From CAZDET01 sp964504335 (GTDB lineage Bacteria > Bacteroidota > Bacteroidia > Chitinophagales > Saprospiraceae): a stretch of 64,000 bases of DNA. How positions within the stretch are numbered: position 1 is the stretch's first letter; the number at the start of each line of letters is the position of its first letter. The position numbers were made by a program, and so were the translations under genes. The stretch is taken from positions 1 through 64,000 of the forward strand of contig CAZDET010000003.1 in NCBI GenBank assembly GCA_964504335.1, read 5' to 3'. Shown here piece after piece: positions 51,698 through 61,101 of this stretch. The notes beneath the pieces are model-generated. The model saw only the letters and a list, made by a program, of their open reading frames with translations. It had not been told where the DNA came from and ran no database searches.

Positions 51698-52518
51698 GAA
51701 GCCAGTGCCGCTGCCGGCCGGCTCTCGTGGCGGTACTTCCGGAATATTCGTTCGAGGATGCGCATTTTCAGCCAGGTGGGAAACCAGTGCATAATGCGGA
51801 CAATCGTCTTATTCAAACGCCCCGGAATAATGACGGCGCGCCCGTCGAGCATGCCCCGAACTGCGGTGCGGGCCACTTCCGGCGGATACATCAGTAAGAT
51901 CTGGGAGCGCTTTCCCTGCGCCTGAATGCGCTTTAGCCCATCTTCGTTCGTGAGTACCGGCCCTGGACACAGCACGCTCACCGACAGCTTTCGGTCGCGC
52001 AATTCTTCCCGCAGCGCCAGCGAAAACCCGTAAATGAAGTTCTTGGTGCCGGTATACACCGTCTTGTAGGGAAGGGGCAAAGTGGCCTCCATACTACTGA
52101 CGTTCAGTATTTTGGCTCCCGGATATTGCAACAATATCGGCAGTAGCTCATAGGTGAGCGCCACCATAAAATGGTTGTTCAGATAGATCATATCCCGATA
52201 ATCCTGCAGGCGGTGGTGCTCGAAGAGTCCCCCTCGTCCGAAGCCTACGTTATTGATCAGGTACTGCAGTAAAAATCCGTTATCTTCGATCCAGGATCGA
52301 ATCCGCTGCGCGGCATCGGGCTGTCGGAGATCCAGCCCTAGTGTTTCCAGGCGGACCTGTGGAACCTCTTTCCGGATTTCCTGTTGTGCTTCTTCAAGAT
52401 GCCTGTCCGGCAGAGCTACGATTAATATTCCTATGCCGTGTCGGGCACATTCCAACGCCATGGCGCGACCTATTCCGTGACTGCCACCGGTAATTAAGGC
52501 GTAGGTAGCTTCGTTCAT
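51694..52518 (-). CDS. Short-chain dehydrogenase/reductase family protein
   Basis: This 274-residue SDR has cofactor motif GGSHGIGRAMA (about residues 11-21), an NNVG motif in LINNVGFGRGG, Ser in NVSSMEA, and Tyr-Lys in YTGTKNF (about 155-161). The C-terminal part ends with a hydrophobic and basic segment (TIVRIMHWFPTWLKMRILERIF) that may be membrane-associated, as in SDRs of the HSD17B12/DltE-like type. Its 3' end overlaps the neighbouring SDR by 4 bp in convergent layout. Substrate unknown. Confidence 0.88.
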   Translation of the reverse strand: MNEATYALITGGSHGIGRAMALECARHGIGILIVALPDRHLEEAQQEIRKEVPQVRLETLGLDLRQPDAAQRIRSWIEDNGFLLQYLINNVGFGRGGLFEHHRLQDYRDMIYLNNHFMVALTYELLPILLQYPGAKILNVSSMEATLPLPYKTVYTGTKNFIYGFSLALREELRDRKLSVSVLCPGPVLTNEDGLKRIQAQGKRSQILLMYPPEVARTAVRGMLDGRAVIIPGRLNKTIVRIMHWFPTWLKMRILERIFRKYRHESRPAAALAS

Positions 52519-52583
52519 ATGGTATGCTTGATTGGGCTACAATGTTAGTGAATCATTCCTGACTATAAAACACCAAACTAATT

Positions 52584-53543
52584 ATGCGCTGGGAGCATCG
52601 TCGGGCGGAGTACGAGCGCGTATTCGCAGATTTTCAGACGCGGCAGCGGATCAAACAGCGCCTACGCGCACTGGAGCAGGAATTGCACCGGCACCTCAAC
52701 GATCTGTTGCGACTGGAATCGGAAACTACCGAAGCACTCCGGCAGGTGCACCAGTTGGAGCGGCGTCCACTTCCTACGGTTTCCCCTACTGCCCGCAAGC
52801 GACGTCGCCAACGCGTTCAGCAACGCCGCGAGTACTACCTCGAAAAATGGGAAGCCGAACGCACCCTCGATCAGCGCATCAGCAATCTGCTGTTTGAAAA
52901 AGACATCCTACTCGAAAAGCTCGATAAGCACAACCACCTCGAACAAACCATCCAGGATTGGCTCAGCGTCCGGGAACGCGACCGCGAGCTGTTCTCCGTC
53001 TTCGAATTGCGCCAGCTCGATTACCTGCGCAGAGCCCGCGAACAGGCCCAATCGGAAATTCAAATCATCGAGCAGCAAATCGCCTTTTGCACCGCCAGCC
53101 AAACGGAGCTGCTCCAGCTACATAGCATCATGGAGGCCACCCGGCAACACTGGCAAAACGAAGGCATGCCCGATTATCCTCGCCGCCGCCGCGAATTGCG
53201 CGACCTCGAAGATCGCTGTGCCCAGATCCTGGAAAACATGCTCCAATTTCTGCGGGAGCCGTTCAACCAAACTTTTATAAGCGATCGCTGGGAAGAGGTC
53301 ATCACGGCCATCGAGTGGAATAGCCAGCAGTACGTTCCTTCCGCCCAAATCAAAGAACTCCTGCGCCTCGAACGGCAGATGGAGGAAATAAGGCGCTTCC
53401 TCTCCGAATGGGGCCAGTGGGCCCGATTACGCCTGGCCGAACGCAACCTCCTCCTGGAAACCTACGAGCTTCAACGCCGCCATTTGCTGCTCCACAAACA
53501 GCCCTTACGCGATTTTCGCGCTTCGGAAGATCAGACCGACTGA
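52584..53543 (+). CDS. Coiled-coil protein of unknown function
   Basis: This 319-residue, almost entirely helical protein is rich in Glu, Arg, Gln and Leu (LRALEQELHRHLNDLLRLESE, ARKRRRQRVQQRREYYLEKWEAERT). There is no signal peptide or membrane segment. Heptad-like leucines run through the first 180 residues. No known domain is recognised. It is divergent from the SDR gene and its last 13 bp overlap the end of the convergent flavoprotein gene. Its role may be structural or it may be an adaptor; this is not supported by more than the coil prediction by eye. Confidence 0.72.
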   Translation: MRWEHRRAEYERVFADFQTRQRIKQRLRALEQELHRHLNDLLRLESETTEALRQVHQLERRPLPTVSPTARKRRRQRVQQRREYYLEKWEAERTLDQRISNLLFEKDILLEKLDKHNHLEQTIQDWLSVRERDRELFSVFELRQLDYLRRAREQAQSEIQIIEQQIAFCTASQTELLQLHSIMEATRQHWQNEGMPDYPRRRRELRDLEDRCAQILENMLQFLREPFNQTFISDRWEEVITAIEWNSQQYVPSAQIKELLRLERQMEEIRRFLSEWGQWARLRLAERNLLLETYELQRRHLLLHKQPLRDFRASEDQTD

Positions 53544-54604
53544 CCGGCCCGCAACCGGTCGACAATGTAGGCAGCGTCGGCCCCTACCCCACCCAGCAGG
53601 CTGCTATTGATGCGCCGCATGTGGTGCAACCCTATGTAGTACAATCCGTCGATGGGGGAAATTCCCTTGTCGTGGATCGGATTCCCGTCCTCGTCCAGCG
53701 CGTCCGGAATATCCAGGAAAGGGTAGCGATTTTGGTATCCAGTACACCAGACCACTGCTGCGGGCAGGGCTTGCCGGCTGCCATCTTCGAACTCTACCGC
53801 TTCGGGGGAAACCCTCACGAGGCGGGGCCGGCGGTCCAATCCGTATTGTGCTACAATGGCACAATCGTCGTCTCCGACTACCAATTCTCCGCCGCCTTCT
53901 TCATTACCCCGCACGAGCCTTCCGAGCAAACCGTCTACCTGCGCCTGCATCAACCCGGAACGGTACAACCACCAATAGACGTCCCGACCAAGAAATCGCC
54001 GGGGCAGATGATCCACTTTTGGCCCGCAGAGGGTTACCTGGTGATCTGCCTGGGCTAGTTCCCGACTAATCTGCAAGCCGCTGGCACCAGCACCGACTAC
54101 CAGAATTCGCGCACCGGGAGGAAGCTGATTGGGTTCTGAATACTCCGAACTGTGCAATTGAAGAATACCTTTCGGCAATGATGCCGACAACCCGGTTGGA
54201 ATGGAGGGAGTCCGGTAGGCTCCGGTTGCCAACACCACCTGGTTGGCCAGATAGGTCGTATCGGAGACCTCTACCAGAAAGGAATCATGCTCTTTGCGAA
54301 TCGACTGCACCGCCGTCGCAGTTCGAACCGGCAGCCGATGGGTTTGCACGTAATCGACCAGATAATCAGCTACCTCGAGGCGAGAGCCGAGTTCCCAGTT
54401 TTTACCGGGAAAAGGCGTGGCCGGCAAGCCGTTGTAGCGCGCCGGGCTAAACAACCGCAGCGACTTCCAGCGCCGCCGCCATTGGTCGCCCACCTGCTCG
54501 TTTGCTTCCAGAACCTGGTGTTCAATGCCCGATTTTTTGAGGTAGTAACTCGTGGCCAGGCCGGCCTGGCCGGCACCCACGACAATTACGGGTAGTTGTT
54601 GCAT
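53531..54604 (-). CDS. FAD/NAD(P)-dependent oxidoreductase, CzcO/FMO-like
   Basis: This 357-residue flavoprotein of the flavin-containing-monooxygenase-like type has the FAD site GAGQAGLATSYYL at residues 10-22, the start of the FMO-like region GDQWRRRWKSLRLFSP, and a second dinucleotide site GAGASGLQISREL (about 168-180). WCTGYQ near residue 287 is the usual ATG-type motif. It is shorter than true FMOs (about 450) and close to CzcO-like oxidoreductases. The substrate is unknown. The gene is divergent from hldD with a -7 box in the gap. Confidence 0.88.
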   Translation of the reverse strand: MQQLPVIVVGAGQAGLATSYYLKKSGIEHQVLEANEQVGDQWRRRWKSLRLFSPARYNGLPATPFPGKNWELGSRLEVADYLVDYVQTHRLPVRTATAVQSIRKEHDSFLVEVSDTTYLANQVVLATGAYRTPSIPTGLSASLPKGILQLHSSEYSEPNQLPPGARILVVGAGASGLQISRELAQADHQVTLCGPKVDHLPRRFLGRDVYWWLYRSGLMQAQVDGLLGRLVRGNEEGGGELVVGDDDCAIVAQYGLDRRPRLVRVSPEAVEFEDGSRQALPAAVVWCTGYQNRYPFLDIPDALDEDGNPIHDKGISPIDGLYYIGLHHMRRINSSLLGGVGADAAYIVDRLRAGQSV

Positions 54605-54648
54605 GCAGTAGCTTGTGGTAAATGTACAAGCAGAGGAAAGGAAGTGTT

Positions 54649-54656
54649 TATATTTG
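54649..54656 (+). promoter_or_regulatory. -7 box for the heptose epimerase gene
   Basis: TATATTTG matches TAnnTTTG exactly, 17 nt before the chosen ATG (54673). It supports that start over the frame opening at 54622, which lies upstream of the box. Confidence 0.5.
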
Positions 54657-54672
54657 CCGCAAACCAGAAAGT

Positions 54673-55641
54673 ATGATCGTAGTCACCGGTGCGGCCGGTT
54701 TCATCGGAAGCGCCCTCGTGCGACACCTCAACGACCAGAAGATCACCAGCTTGCTGCTCGTCGATGAATTTTCTGCCAAAGACAAAGATTCTAATCTGTG
54801 GGGAAAACGGTTTGCCGAACGGCTAGAACGCGACACCTTTCTCGACTGGCTAAGCCGACAGGAGGCCGGCATCGAAGCCATTTTCCATCTCGGCGCCCGC
54901 ACCGATACCACCGAGCAAGACACCGCTATCTTCGACCGTCTGAACCTCCACTACAGTCAGGCCATCTGGAACTACTGTAGTACACACTCCGTTCCATTAA
55001 TCTACGCCAGCAGCGCCGCCACTTACGGCCGGGGCGAACACGGCTACGACGATCGCCACGATGTAGTCGCCCAACTGCAACCGCTCAACCCCTACGGCCA
55101 ATCCAAAAACGACTTCGATCAATGGGCCCTGCAGCAGTCCGTGCAGCCGCCCAACTGGTTTGGCCTCAAGTTCTTCAACGTCTATGGCCCCAACGAATAC
55201 CACAAAGGCCGCATGGCCAGCGTCATCTACCACACCTACCGGCAAATCGAAGCCACTGGTAAGATGAAGCTGTTTCGCAGCCACCGCCCCGACATCGCCG
55301 ACGGCGAGCAAAGCCGCGATTTTATCTACGTGAAAGACGTCGTGCGCATCTGCTGGTGGCTTTACCAACACCGCCCGCAAAATGGCCTCTACAATGTCGG
55401 CACCGGCCAGGCCCGGACTTTCTACGACCTCGCCCGCCTCACCTTCGAGGCGCTCGACCGTCCCCCCAATATCGAATTTATCGACACCCCCGAAGATATT
55501 CGGGATACCTACCAATACTTCACGGAAGCCAACATGGAAAAGCTTCGGCAAGCCGGCTACTCCCACGCCTTCTACGATCTGGAAGCCGGCATCTCGGATT
55601 ATGTCCGAAATTATCTACACCGGCAGTATCAGAATTATTGA
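54673..55641 (+). CDS. hldD: ADP-L-glycero-D-manno-heptose 6-epimerase
   Basis: This 322-residue epimerase produces ADP-L-glycero-D-manno-heptose for the lipopolysaccharide inner core. The NADP site GAAGFIGSALVRHLN is at residues 6-20, the catalytic pattern YGQSKNDFDQW (Tyr-x-x-x-Lys) near 140, and the family regions FHLGARTDTTEQD, FFNVYGPNEYHKGRMASV and YNVGTGQARTFYDLA follow. The length fits RfaD/HldD. The ATG at 54673 follows a -7 box. Other heptose genes are not in the window; lipid A genes lie 17 kb upstream. Confidence 0.94.
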   Translation: MIVVTGAAGFIGSALVRHLNDQKITSLLLVDEFSAKDKDSNLWGKRFAERLERDTFLDWLSRQEAGIEAIFHLGARTDTTEQDTAIFDRLNLHYSQAIWNYCSTHSVPLIYASSAATYGRGEHGYDDRHDVVAQLQPLNPYGQSKNDFDQWALQQSVQPPNWFGLKFFNVYGPNEYHKGRMASVIYHTYRQIEATGKMKLFRSHRPDIADGEQSRDFIYVKDVVRICWWLYQHRPQNGLYNVGTGQARTFYDLARLTFEALDRPPNIEFIDTPEDIRDTYQYFTEANMEKLRQAGYSHAFYDLEAGISDYVRNYLHRQYQNY

Positions 55642-55661
55642 GAGTGAAGTTTATTTTCCTC

Positions 55662-56657
55662 TTACCATTGATCTCCCGCATACCGAATACCCGCCAACTG
55701 CCGGATACGATCCATACTCTGATGCAGGCTCAGGCTATCATCCAGCGACCACTTTTCGGACTCCGTACGGCCCTGCTGCATACAGTCCTGTACTTCGATC
55801 GCTTCGTAGTGGTAGCCACCCGAAGGAACATCAAAGGTGAATAATTCTGGGCGCATCTCATGGCGCAGGATGCTGAATTGCGAGGGCTCGTGCCAGCGCG
55901 AATGCCAGTGAATCGTGCCGGTTTCCCCAAAGAGATAGGCCTCGGTTTTCATGCGGCTCAGTAGTGTGGCGTGCAAGTGGGCAATGTGTCCTTCGGCATT
56001 TTGCCAGAGGATACCCGTATCCAGGTCAATACCACCGGGGCCGAGCTGACTGGCGGCCTGCAAGTGCTGGGGCGGACCGAGCAGCAAGTGGGCCAGAAAG
56101 ACGGGGTAAATCCCAATATCGAGTAGCGCGCCACCGCCCAGTGTTGGATTGGTAATTCGATCGGGTGTGCCGTCGTGAAGAATGAAGCCAAAGTCTGCTT
56201 TCAGCCCCTTCACTTTGCCGATACTACCCGATTCAATTAACTCCAAAATCCGGACGGTCGTAGGAAGAAAGCGCGTCCAGAGAGCTTCCATCAGAAAAGT
56301 CCGCTCAGCGCGCGCTAACTCGACCATGGCGGCCACCTCCGCCGCATTCATGCCCATTGGTTTTTCGCACAGTACTCCCACCTTGTGGCGCAGGCAGAGC
56401 ATCGCCAGTTCGCAGTGGGTATTGTGGGGGGTAGCGATGTAGACCGCGTCCAGTTCGGGCCCTTCGAAGATTTCCGCGTAGGAACCCGCCGCATAGGCAG
56501 CTCCGTACTCCCGGGCAAACAATTGCGCGCGCCCCACATCGCGGGAAGCCACGGATACGAGGCGCGCGCCCGGTACGTGTTGTAAGTCGGCGGCAAACTT
56601 GCGCGCAATGCGGCCCAGGCCGAGGATGCCCCAGCGGAAGGAATCGGTAGTGGACAA
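55662..56657 (-). CDS. Gfo/Idh/MocA-family oxidoreductase
   Basis: This 331-residue NAD(P)-dependent oxidoreductase has the Rossmann motif WGILGLGRIARKFAADL at residues 8-24, the EKP motif LCEKPMGMNAAE (about 96-107), and the substrate domain with GGGALLDIGIYP (about 173-184) near the active site. It is most like the dihydrodiol/xylose dehydrogenase or trans-1,2-dihydrobenzenediol type, but these enzymes have many sugar substrates. It is convergent with hldD, 20 bp away, and is 74 bp downstream of gcvP on the same strand. Confidence 0.9.
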   Translation of the reverse strand: MSTTDSFRWGILGLGRIARKFAADLQHVPGARLVSVASRDVGRAQLFAREYGAAYAAGSYAEIFEGPELDAVYIATPHNTHCELAMLCLRHKVGVLCEKPMGMNAAEVAAMVELARAERTFLMEALWTRFLPTTVRILELIESGSIGKVKGLKADFGFILHDGTPDRITNPTLGGGALLDIGIYPVFLAHLLLGPPQHLQAASQLGPGGIDLDTGILWQNAEGHIAHLHATLLSRMKTEAYLFGETGTIHWHSRWHEPSQFSILRHEMRPELFTFDVPSGGYHYEAIEVQDCMQQGRTESEKWSLDDSLSLHQSMDRIRQLAGIRYAGDQW

Positions 56658-56731
56658 TTGTTTAATGCTTTAGGGCAGGCCGACGGCCTTTTTAATATTT
56701 TAATTAGCGCATTAAGTGACCCAACAAACGC

Positions 56732-59632
56732 CTACACCTCCGCCTTCGAAGCTGCCTCTTCGTATACCTCCATCGGCGGGCAGGTACACATCAGGTTGCG
56801 GTCGCCGTGGGCATTGTCGATGCGTCCTACGCTTGGCCAGAATTTGTAGCCCATGCGCAGATACGGCAGCGGCCAAACGGCCTTTTCACGGCTGTATGGA
56901 TAGGGCCATTCATCGGCAGTGACGACCGCCTGCGTATGCGGCGCATTCAAGAGCACATTCGATTTGGGATCGGCCTCTCCACTGGCCATTTCGTCAATTT
57001 CCTTCCGAATACTCAGCATGGCATCGCAGAAGCGATCCAGTTCATCTTTACTTTCGCTTTCTGTGGGTTCGACCATAATAGTGCCCGCTACCGGCCAGCT
57101 CAGGGTCGGCGCGTGGAATCCATAATCGATCAGGCGCTTGGCCAGATCCTCCGCTGAGATTAGTTGCTTGAACGGCCGCAAGTCGATGATCAACTCGTGA
57201 GCGGAGCGGTTGAATTCTCCGGTAAACAGTACGTCGTAGGCGTGCTTTAGCCGATCTTTCACGTAGTTGGCGGTCAGAATAGCGTAGCGTGTCGCGTCGG
57301 TCAACCCCTCTTTGCCGAGCATCCGAATGTAGCCGTAGCTAATCAGCAGGATACTGGGGCTACCCCAGGGAGCGGCGGATACAGGCGAAATACCACGCTC
57401 GCCGCCAACCTCTACCAGAGGGTGCTTGGGCAGGAAGGGCTTAAGCTTTTCATTGACGCAAATAGGACCCATCCCGGGGCCACCACCGCCGTGGGGGATC
57501 GCAAACGTCTTGTGTAGGTTGAGGTGACACACATCCGCCTCGATCAGCCCGGGACTAGTGAGTCCGACCTGGGCATTCATATTCGCCCCATCCATATAAA
57601 CAAGACCACCGAACTCGTGGATCGTCTGGCAAATTTCCCGGATGCGCGTCTCGAATACCCCGTAGGTAGAAGGATAGGTGACCATTAGTGCGGAAAGGCG
57701 ATCCGCATACTTTTCTGCTTTTGCCCGCAGGTCTTCGATGTCGATGTTGCCGTCGACGTCATTCTTTACCACCACGACTTCCATACCGGCCATGACGGCG
57801 CTGGCGGGGTTGGTGCCGTGGGCCGATTCCGGAATCAACGCCACATTGCGGTGCCCTTCTCCGCGATCGAGGTGATAGGCGCGAATGGTCAACAGGCCGC
57901 TGTATTCGCCCTGAGCGCCGGAATTGGGTTGCAGGCTGCAGTCAGCGAAGCCCGTGATGTCGCTGAGGTATTCTTCGAGTTCCGCAAATATCTGTTGGTA
58001 GCCGGCCACCTGATCGAGTGGTGCAAACGGGTGGATATCGGCAAATTCCGGCCAGCTCACCGGGATGAGCTGCGTGGCCGCATTGAGTTTCATCGTACAG
58101 CTCCCCAGCGGAATCATCGAATGCATGAGCGACAGGTCGCGATTTTCCAGTCGCTTAATGTAGCGCATCATCTGTGTCTCCGTACGATACTGATGGAAGA
58201 CCGGATGCTCTAGGAAGGGGCTAGTGCGAATTAGTGCCTCGGGTAGCTGCAGATCGGACGGCACGTTCAGGTCCACCGCTTCGGCCGCTTGACCAGTTTT
58301 GGCCATGCTCAGAATGTCGATCAATTGGCGCACATCAGCTTCCGTCACCGTTTGGTCCAGACTAATGCGAACGGCTCCGTCTACGTAGCGCAGGTTGATC
58401 CGGTGTGCGAGCGCGATTCGACGGATCGATTCCTGCAGGTCGGTATCCACCGCGATTTCGATGGTGTCGAAGAAATAGGGATTGTTTAGCGTATATCCGA
58501 GTGCCCGGGCGTGGCGCTCGAGCAACTCGGTCATGCCGTGCGTCCGGCGCGCAATGTGCTTTAGCCCCTCCGGACCGTGATAGACCGCATACATGCCCGC
58601 CATGATAGCCAGTAGAGCCTGCGCGGTACAAATATTGGACGTTGCCTTTTCCCGACGAATGTGCTGTTCGCGTGTTTGGAGCGCCATGCGGAGCGCGGGC
58701 TGCCCGTGTACGTCTACCGAAACCCCGATAATGCGTCCCGGAATTTGACGTTTGAAGTCTTCTTTCGTCGCAAAGAATGCCGCGTGGGGGCCTCCATAGC
58801 CCATAGGCACACCGAAGCGCTGCGTATTGCCCACTACCGCATCGGCTCCCCACTCTCCGGGAGGGGTGAGCAACGTAAGAGCCAGTAAGTCGGCGGCAAC
58901 CGTCACGTAGATGTCCTTTGCATTTGCCTCTTCGGCAATGGCCCGGTAATCCTCAATGGCTCCGTGCTCTGCCGGATATTGCAACAACAGACCGAAAACC
59001 TGATCGGTCAATTCGAATGCTTCTACCGGTTGGACGCGTACCTCCAGCCCGAGCGGTTCGGCCCGTGTTTGCAGCAGGGCAATAGTCTGGGGGAATACCC
59101 GGTCGCTCACTAAAAAGACGTTGGCCGGATCTTTTTTGCGGCGCTTGTTTTTTTGCCCGTGAAACATTGTCATGGCCTCTGCTGCCGCGGTGCCCTCATC
59201 TAGGAGGCTGGCATTGGCGATGGGCAGCCCCGTCAGATCGCTGACGACCGTCTGGAAATTCAGCAGCGCCTCCAATCGGCCCTGAGCAATTTCCGCCTGA
59301 TAAGGAGTATACTGGGTGTACCATCCCGGGTTGTGGAAAATATTGCGCAGGATGACACTGGGCGTCACGGTACCGTAGTACCCCAATCCGATAAACGAAC
59401 GGAACACCTCGTTCTTATCGGCGATTTCCCGCAAGTGCCGCAGATAATCGAACTCGGTCTGTGCCTCGGGCACGCGGAGTTCCCGCTTCATGCGAATATC
59501 CTCGGGAATAGTTTCATCGATGAGTTGATCCAGACTATCCGCTCCGATTGTTTGTAACATCTGTTGTAGTTCGGTCGGATCCGGACCAATATGTCGGTTG
59601 ACGAATTGATCGTATCGGCTAGTTGCTGACAT
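56732..59632 (-). CDS. gcvP: Glycine dehydrogenase (decarboxylating), P protein
   Basis: This 966-residue single-chain P protein of the glycine cleavage system decarboxylates glycine and passes the aminomethyl group to GcvH. The N-terminal half (FVNRHIGPD, YTPYQAEIAQGRLEALLNFQT) and the C-terminal half (SCTMKLNAATQLIPVSWPEF) are homologous. The PLP lysine is in NLHKTFAIPHGGGGPGMGP (about residue 709). The C-terminal RMGYKFWPSVGRIDNAHGDR is conserved. The ATG at 59632 is used; the frame to 59680 adds unconserved residues. The gcvH and gcvT genes are not in the window. Confidence 0.97.
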   Translation of the reverse strand: MSATSRYDQFVNRHIGPDPTELQQMLQTIGADSLDQLIDETIPEDIRMKRELRVPEAQTEFDYLRHLREIADKNEVFRSFIGLGYYGTVTPSVILRNIFHNPGWYTQYTPYQAEIAQGRLEALLNFQTVVSDLTGLPIANASLLDEGTAAAEAMTMFHGQKNKRRKKDPANVFLVSDRVFPQTIALLQTRAEPLGLEVRVQPVEAFELTDQVFGLLLQYPAEHGAIEDYRAIAEEANAKDIYVTVAADLLALTLLTPPGEWGADAVVGNTQRFGVPMGYGGPHAAFFATKEDFKRQIPGRIIGVSVDVHGQPALRMALQTREQHIRREKATSNICTAQALLAIMAGMYAVYHGPEGLKHIARRTHGMTELLERHARALGYTLNNPYFFDTIEIAVDTDLQESIRRIALAHRINLRYVDGAVRISLDQTVTEADVRQLIDILSMAKTGQAAEAVDLNVPSDLQLPEALIRTSPFLEHPVFHQYRTETQMMRYIKRLENRDLSLMHSMIPLGSCTMKLNAATQLIPVSWPEFADIHPFAPLDQVAGYQQIFAELEEYLSDITGFADCSLQPNSGAQGEYSGLLTIRAYHLDRGEGHRNVALIPESAHGTNPASAVMAGMEVVVVKNDVDGNIDIEDLRAKAEKYADRLSALMVTYPSTYGVFETRIREICQTIHEFGGLVYMDGANMNAQVGLTSPGLIEADVCHLNLHKTFAIPHGGGGPGMGPICVNEKLKPFLPKHPLVEVGGERGISPVSAAPWGSPSILLISYGYIRMLGKEGLTDATRYAILTANYVKDRLKHAYDVLFTGEFNRSAHELIIDLRPFKQLISAEDLAKRLIDYGFHAPTLSWPVAGTIMVEPTESESKDELDRFCDAMLSIRKEIDEMASGEADPKSNVLLNAPHTQAVVTADEWPYPYSREKAVWPLPYLRMGYKFWPSVGRIDNAHGDRNLMCTCPPMEVYEEAASKAEV

Positions 59633-59664
59633 GGTTTTAATTGGCGTATATGGAAATAACTTGA

Positions 59665-59694
59665 CAAATATAGATTTCAAATGCGTTGATCCAA
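59665..59694 (-). promoter_or_regulatory. Promoter of gcvP
   Basis: On the minus strand a TTG (59692-59694), 19 nt, TATATTTG (59665-59672): a full consensus match. Transcription would start near 59658, about 26 nt before the ATG at 59632. No glycine riboswitch is recognisable in that short leader. Confidence 0.75.
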
Positions 59695-60006
59695 TCTGTC
59701 AGGCGTCAAATATTGCCAATAAACGATGAAAGTCGGGCCGTGGTTGTCGGTAGAATGTTAGGTTATGAATGGCTGGATAACCAAATAAGGCAATATCCAC
59801 CCGACTGTTTTATTATTTTTGGAGTATACCGGGCTTGACTCCCACACTTCAATCGATAATTGTTGTGCTATTATCCATTCTCACGTATGCTTGTCTGCGA
59901 AGCAACCTCCAGCCCAACATTTTTTACGGCCGTTTCCATTTCTGGCGGTCGCGTGCGTATTCCCCTATCCCCTACTACCTTACACGCCAGGTTCAATCTT
60001 CCGACT
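59695..60006. other. Gene-free 312-bp stretch between gcvP promoter and tadA
   Basis: The frame of tadA is open through part of it (to 59860) but codes for unconserved residues. The stretch carries a 32-bp segment (59926-59957) shared with 62924-62955. No consensus promoter for tadA is evident. Confidence 0.5.
59926..59957. repeat. Partial copy of a dispersed intergenic element
   Basis: The 32 bases here match 62924-62955 at 28 positions (common words ACGGCCGTTTCCATT and CGCGTGCG). The right-hand copy continues into a 180-bp structured tail; here the match ends. Same orientation in both. Confidence 0.6.
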
Positions 60007-60450
60007 ATGCTCAGTATTCAGGATGACACCTATTTCATGCGCCGCGCCCTGCAGGAAGCCCAACGGGCGGCGGAGCAGGGCGAAATCCCCGTAGGAGCCC
60101 TCATCGTTTGCGAAGGCACCATCATTGCCCGCGGCCACAACCAGACCGAACAGCTCCGCGACGTGACGGCCCACGCCGAAATAATCGCCCTTACGGCCGC
60201 TGCCAATCACCTGGGAAGCAAGTATCTGACTGCCTGTTCGCTGTACGTTACCCTGGAGCCCTGCCCCATGTGTGCCGGTGCGCTTGCCTGGGCACAACTC
60301 GGCCGGCTGGTCTACGGTGCCGCCGACGACAAGCGCGGCTTCATGCGCTTCGGCCGAGAACTTCTACACCCGAAAACGACCATCGAATACGGCATCCTCG
60401 AAGAGGAATGCGCCCAGATACTACGGGCGTTTTTCGCCCCCCGCCGTTAA
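60007..60450 (+). CDS. tadA: tRNA-specific adenosine deaminase
   Basis: This 147-residue zinc deaminase makes inosine at position 34 of tRNA-Arg(ACG). The zinc site is complete: HAEIIAL at about residue 55 with the proton-shuttle Glu, and PCPMCAGAL near residue 85. The N-terminal DDTYFMRRALQEAQRAAEQGEIPVGA and the end MRFGRELLHPKTTIEYGILEEE fit TadA. The start is taken at 60007, where the conserved part begins; the frame opens to 59860. A short-patch guanine/cytosine deaminase role is less likely given the family pattern. Confidence 0.93.
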   Translation: MLSIQDDTYFMRRALQEAQRAAEQGEIPVGALIVCEGTIIARGHNQTEQLRDVTAHAEIIALTAAANHLGSKYLTACSLYVTLEPCPMCAGALAWAQLGRLVYGAADDKRGFMRFGRELLHPKTTIEYGILEEECAQILRAFFAPRR

Positions 60451-60556
60451 ATTGTCTTAAGGCCCGGGTTAAAGAACCTTAAGGAGCTTGATGCAGCCCC
60501 GTACTTGCCCGTTCTTTGGAGTATGTAAACCCGAATCAACTTACTAACTATTCGAT

Positions 60557-61093
60557 ATGAAATCCATTTTTTACCTGGTGGTATGCTTACTGGTATTCAC
60601 CAGCTGTGGCCCTACTCTCAGCCCTTTTACTCAACGATTACTCGACGAACAAGGCTGGTCCGAGGCCGATCTGGAACAGATTCAATTCTACCTTTCAGAA
60701 GATATTGTGCTCCGACGCCAGGTAACGGAAGGCAGTTCGGAAATTACCCGTGGGGAGATCCGAATCGTCGACGGCCGCGAAGTGGAGCAGATTGTATTTC
60801 GGCGCGGCACCCCCGGCGTCTATCTCTTTAGCCCCAAAGATAATCGCTTCGCTATCAGCTTCGAAAAAGGCGGCAGCGGGCGCTACCTGATCTTCGGCCC
60901 CAATCCTAAAATCGACGGCCGCTACGCTATCCGAGGCCGCGATTTCGACCGCCGGGGCGGCACGGTCACCTACGACGGGCGCACCTGGCGCATCGATGGC
61001 CGCGATGCCCTCGCCACCCTCATGGTAGACCTGAAACGCATCCGCAAACAGGATGTCAATTCGCGCGTCGCCGGCGGGCGGAGGATTAATTGA
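60557..61093 (+). CDS. Predicted lipoprotein of unknown function
   Basis: This 178-residue protein has a short signal MKSIFYLVVCLLVFTSC with the lipobox FTSC. The mature part has LDEQGWSEADLEQIQFYLSED, then a beta-rich middle (VLRRQVTEGSSEITRGEIRIVDGREVEQI, RYLIFGPNPKIDGRYAIRG) and a basic end (DLKRIRKQDVNSRVAGGRR). I do not recognise a family. It should be attached to the inner face of the outer membrane. It lies between tadA and the convergent pcm gene, 8 bp from pcm. Confidence 0.72.
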   Translation: MKSIFYLVVCLLVFTSCGPTLSPFTQRLLDEQGWSEADLEQIQFYLSEDIVLRRQVTEGSSEITRGEIRIVDGREVEQIVFRRGTPGVYLFSPKDNRFAISFEKGGSGRYLIFGPNPKIDGRYAIRGRDFDRRGGTVTYDGRTWRIDGRDALATLMVDLKRIRKQDVNSRVAGGRRIN

Positions 61094-61101
61094 TTAGTCT
61101 G

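Noticed and set aside
56675..56692. Intrinsic terminator (AGGCC-GAC-GGCCTTTTT)
   Set aside because: It faces the plus strand, while both flanking genes are on the minus strand; stem only 5 bp.
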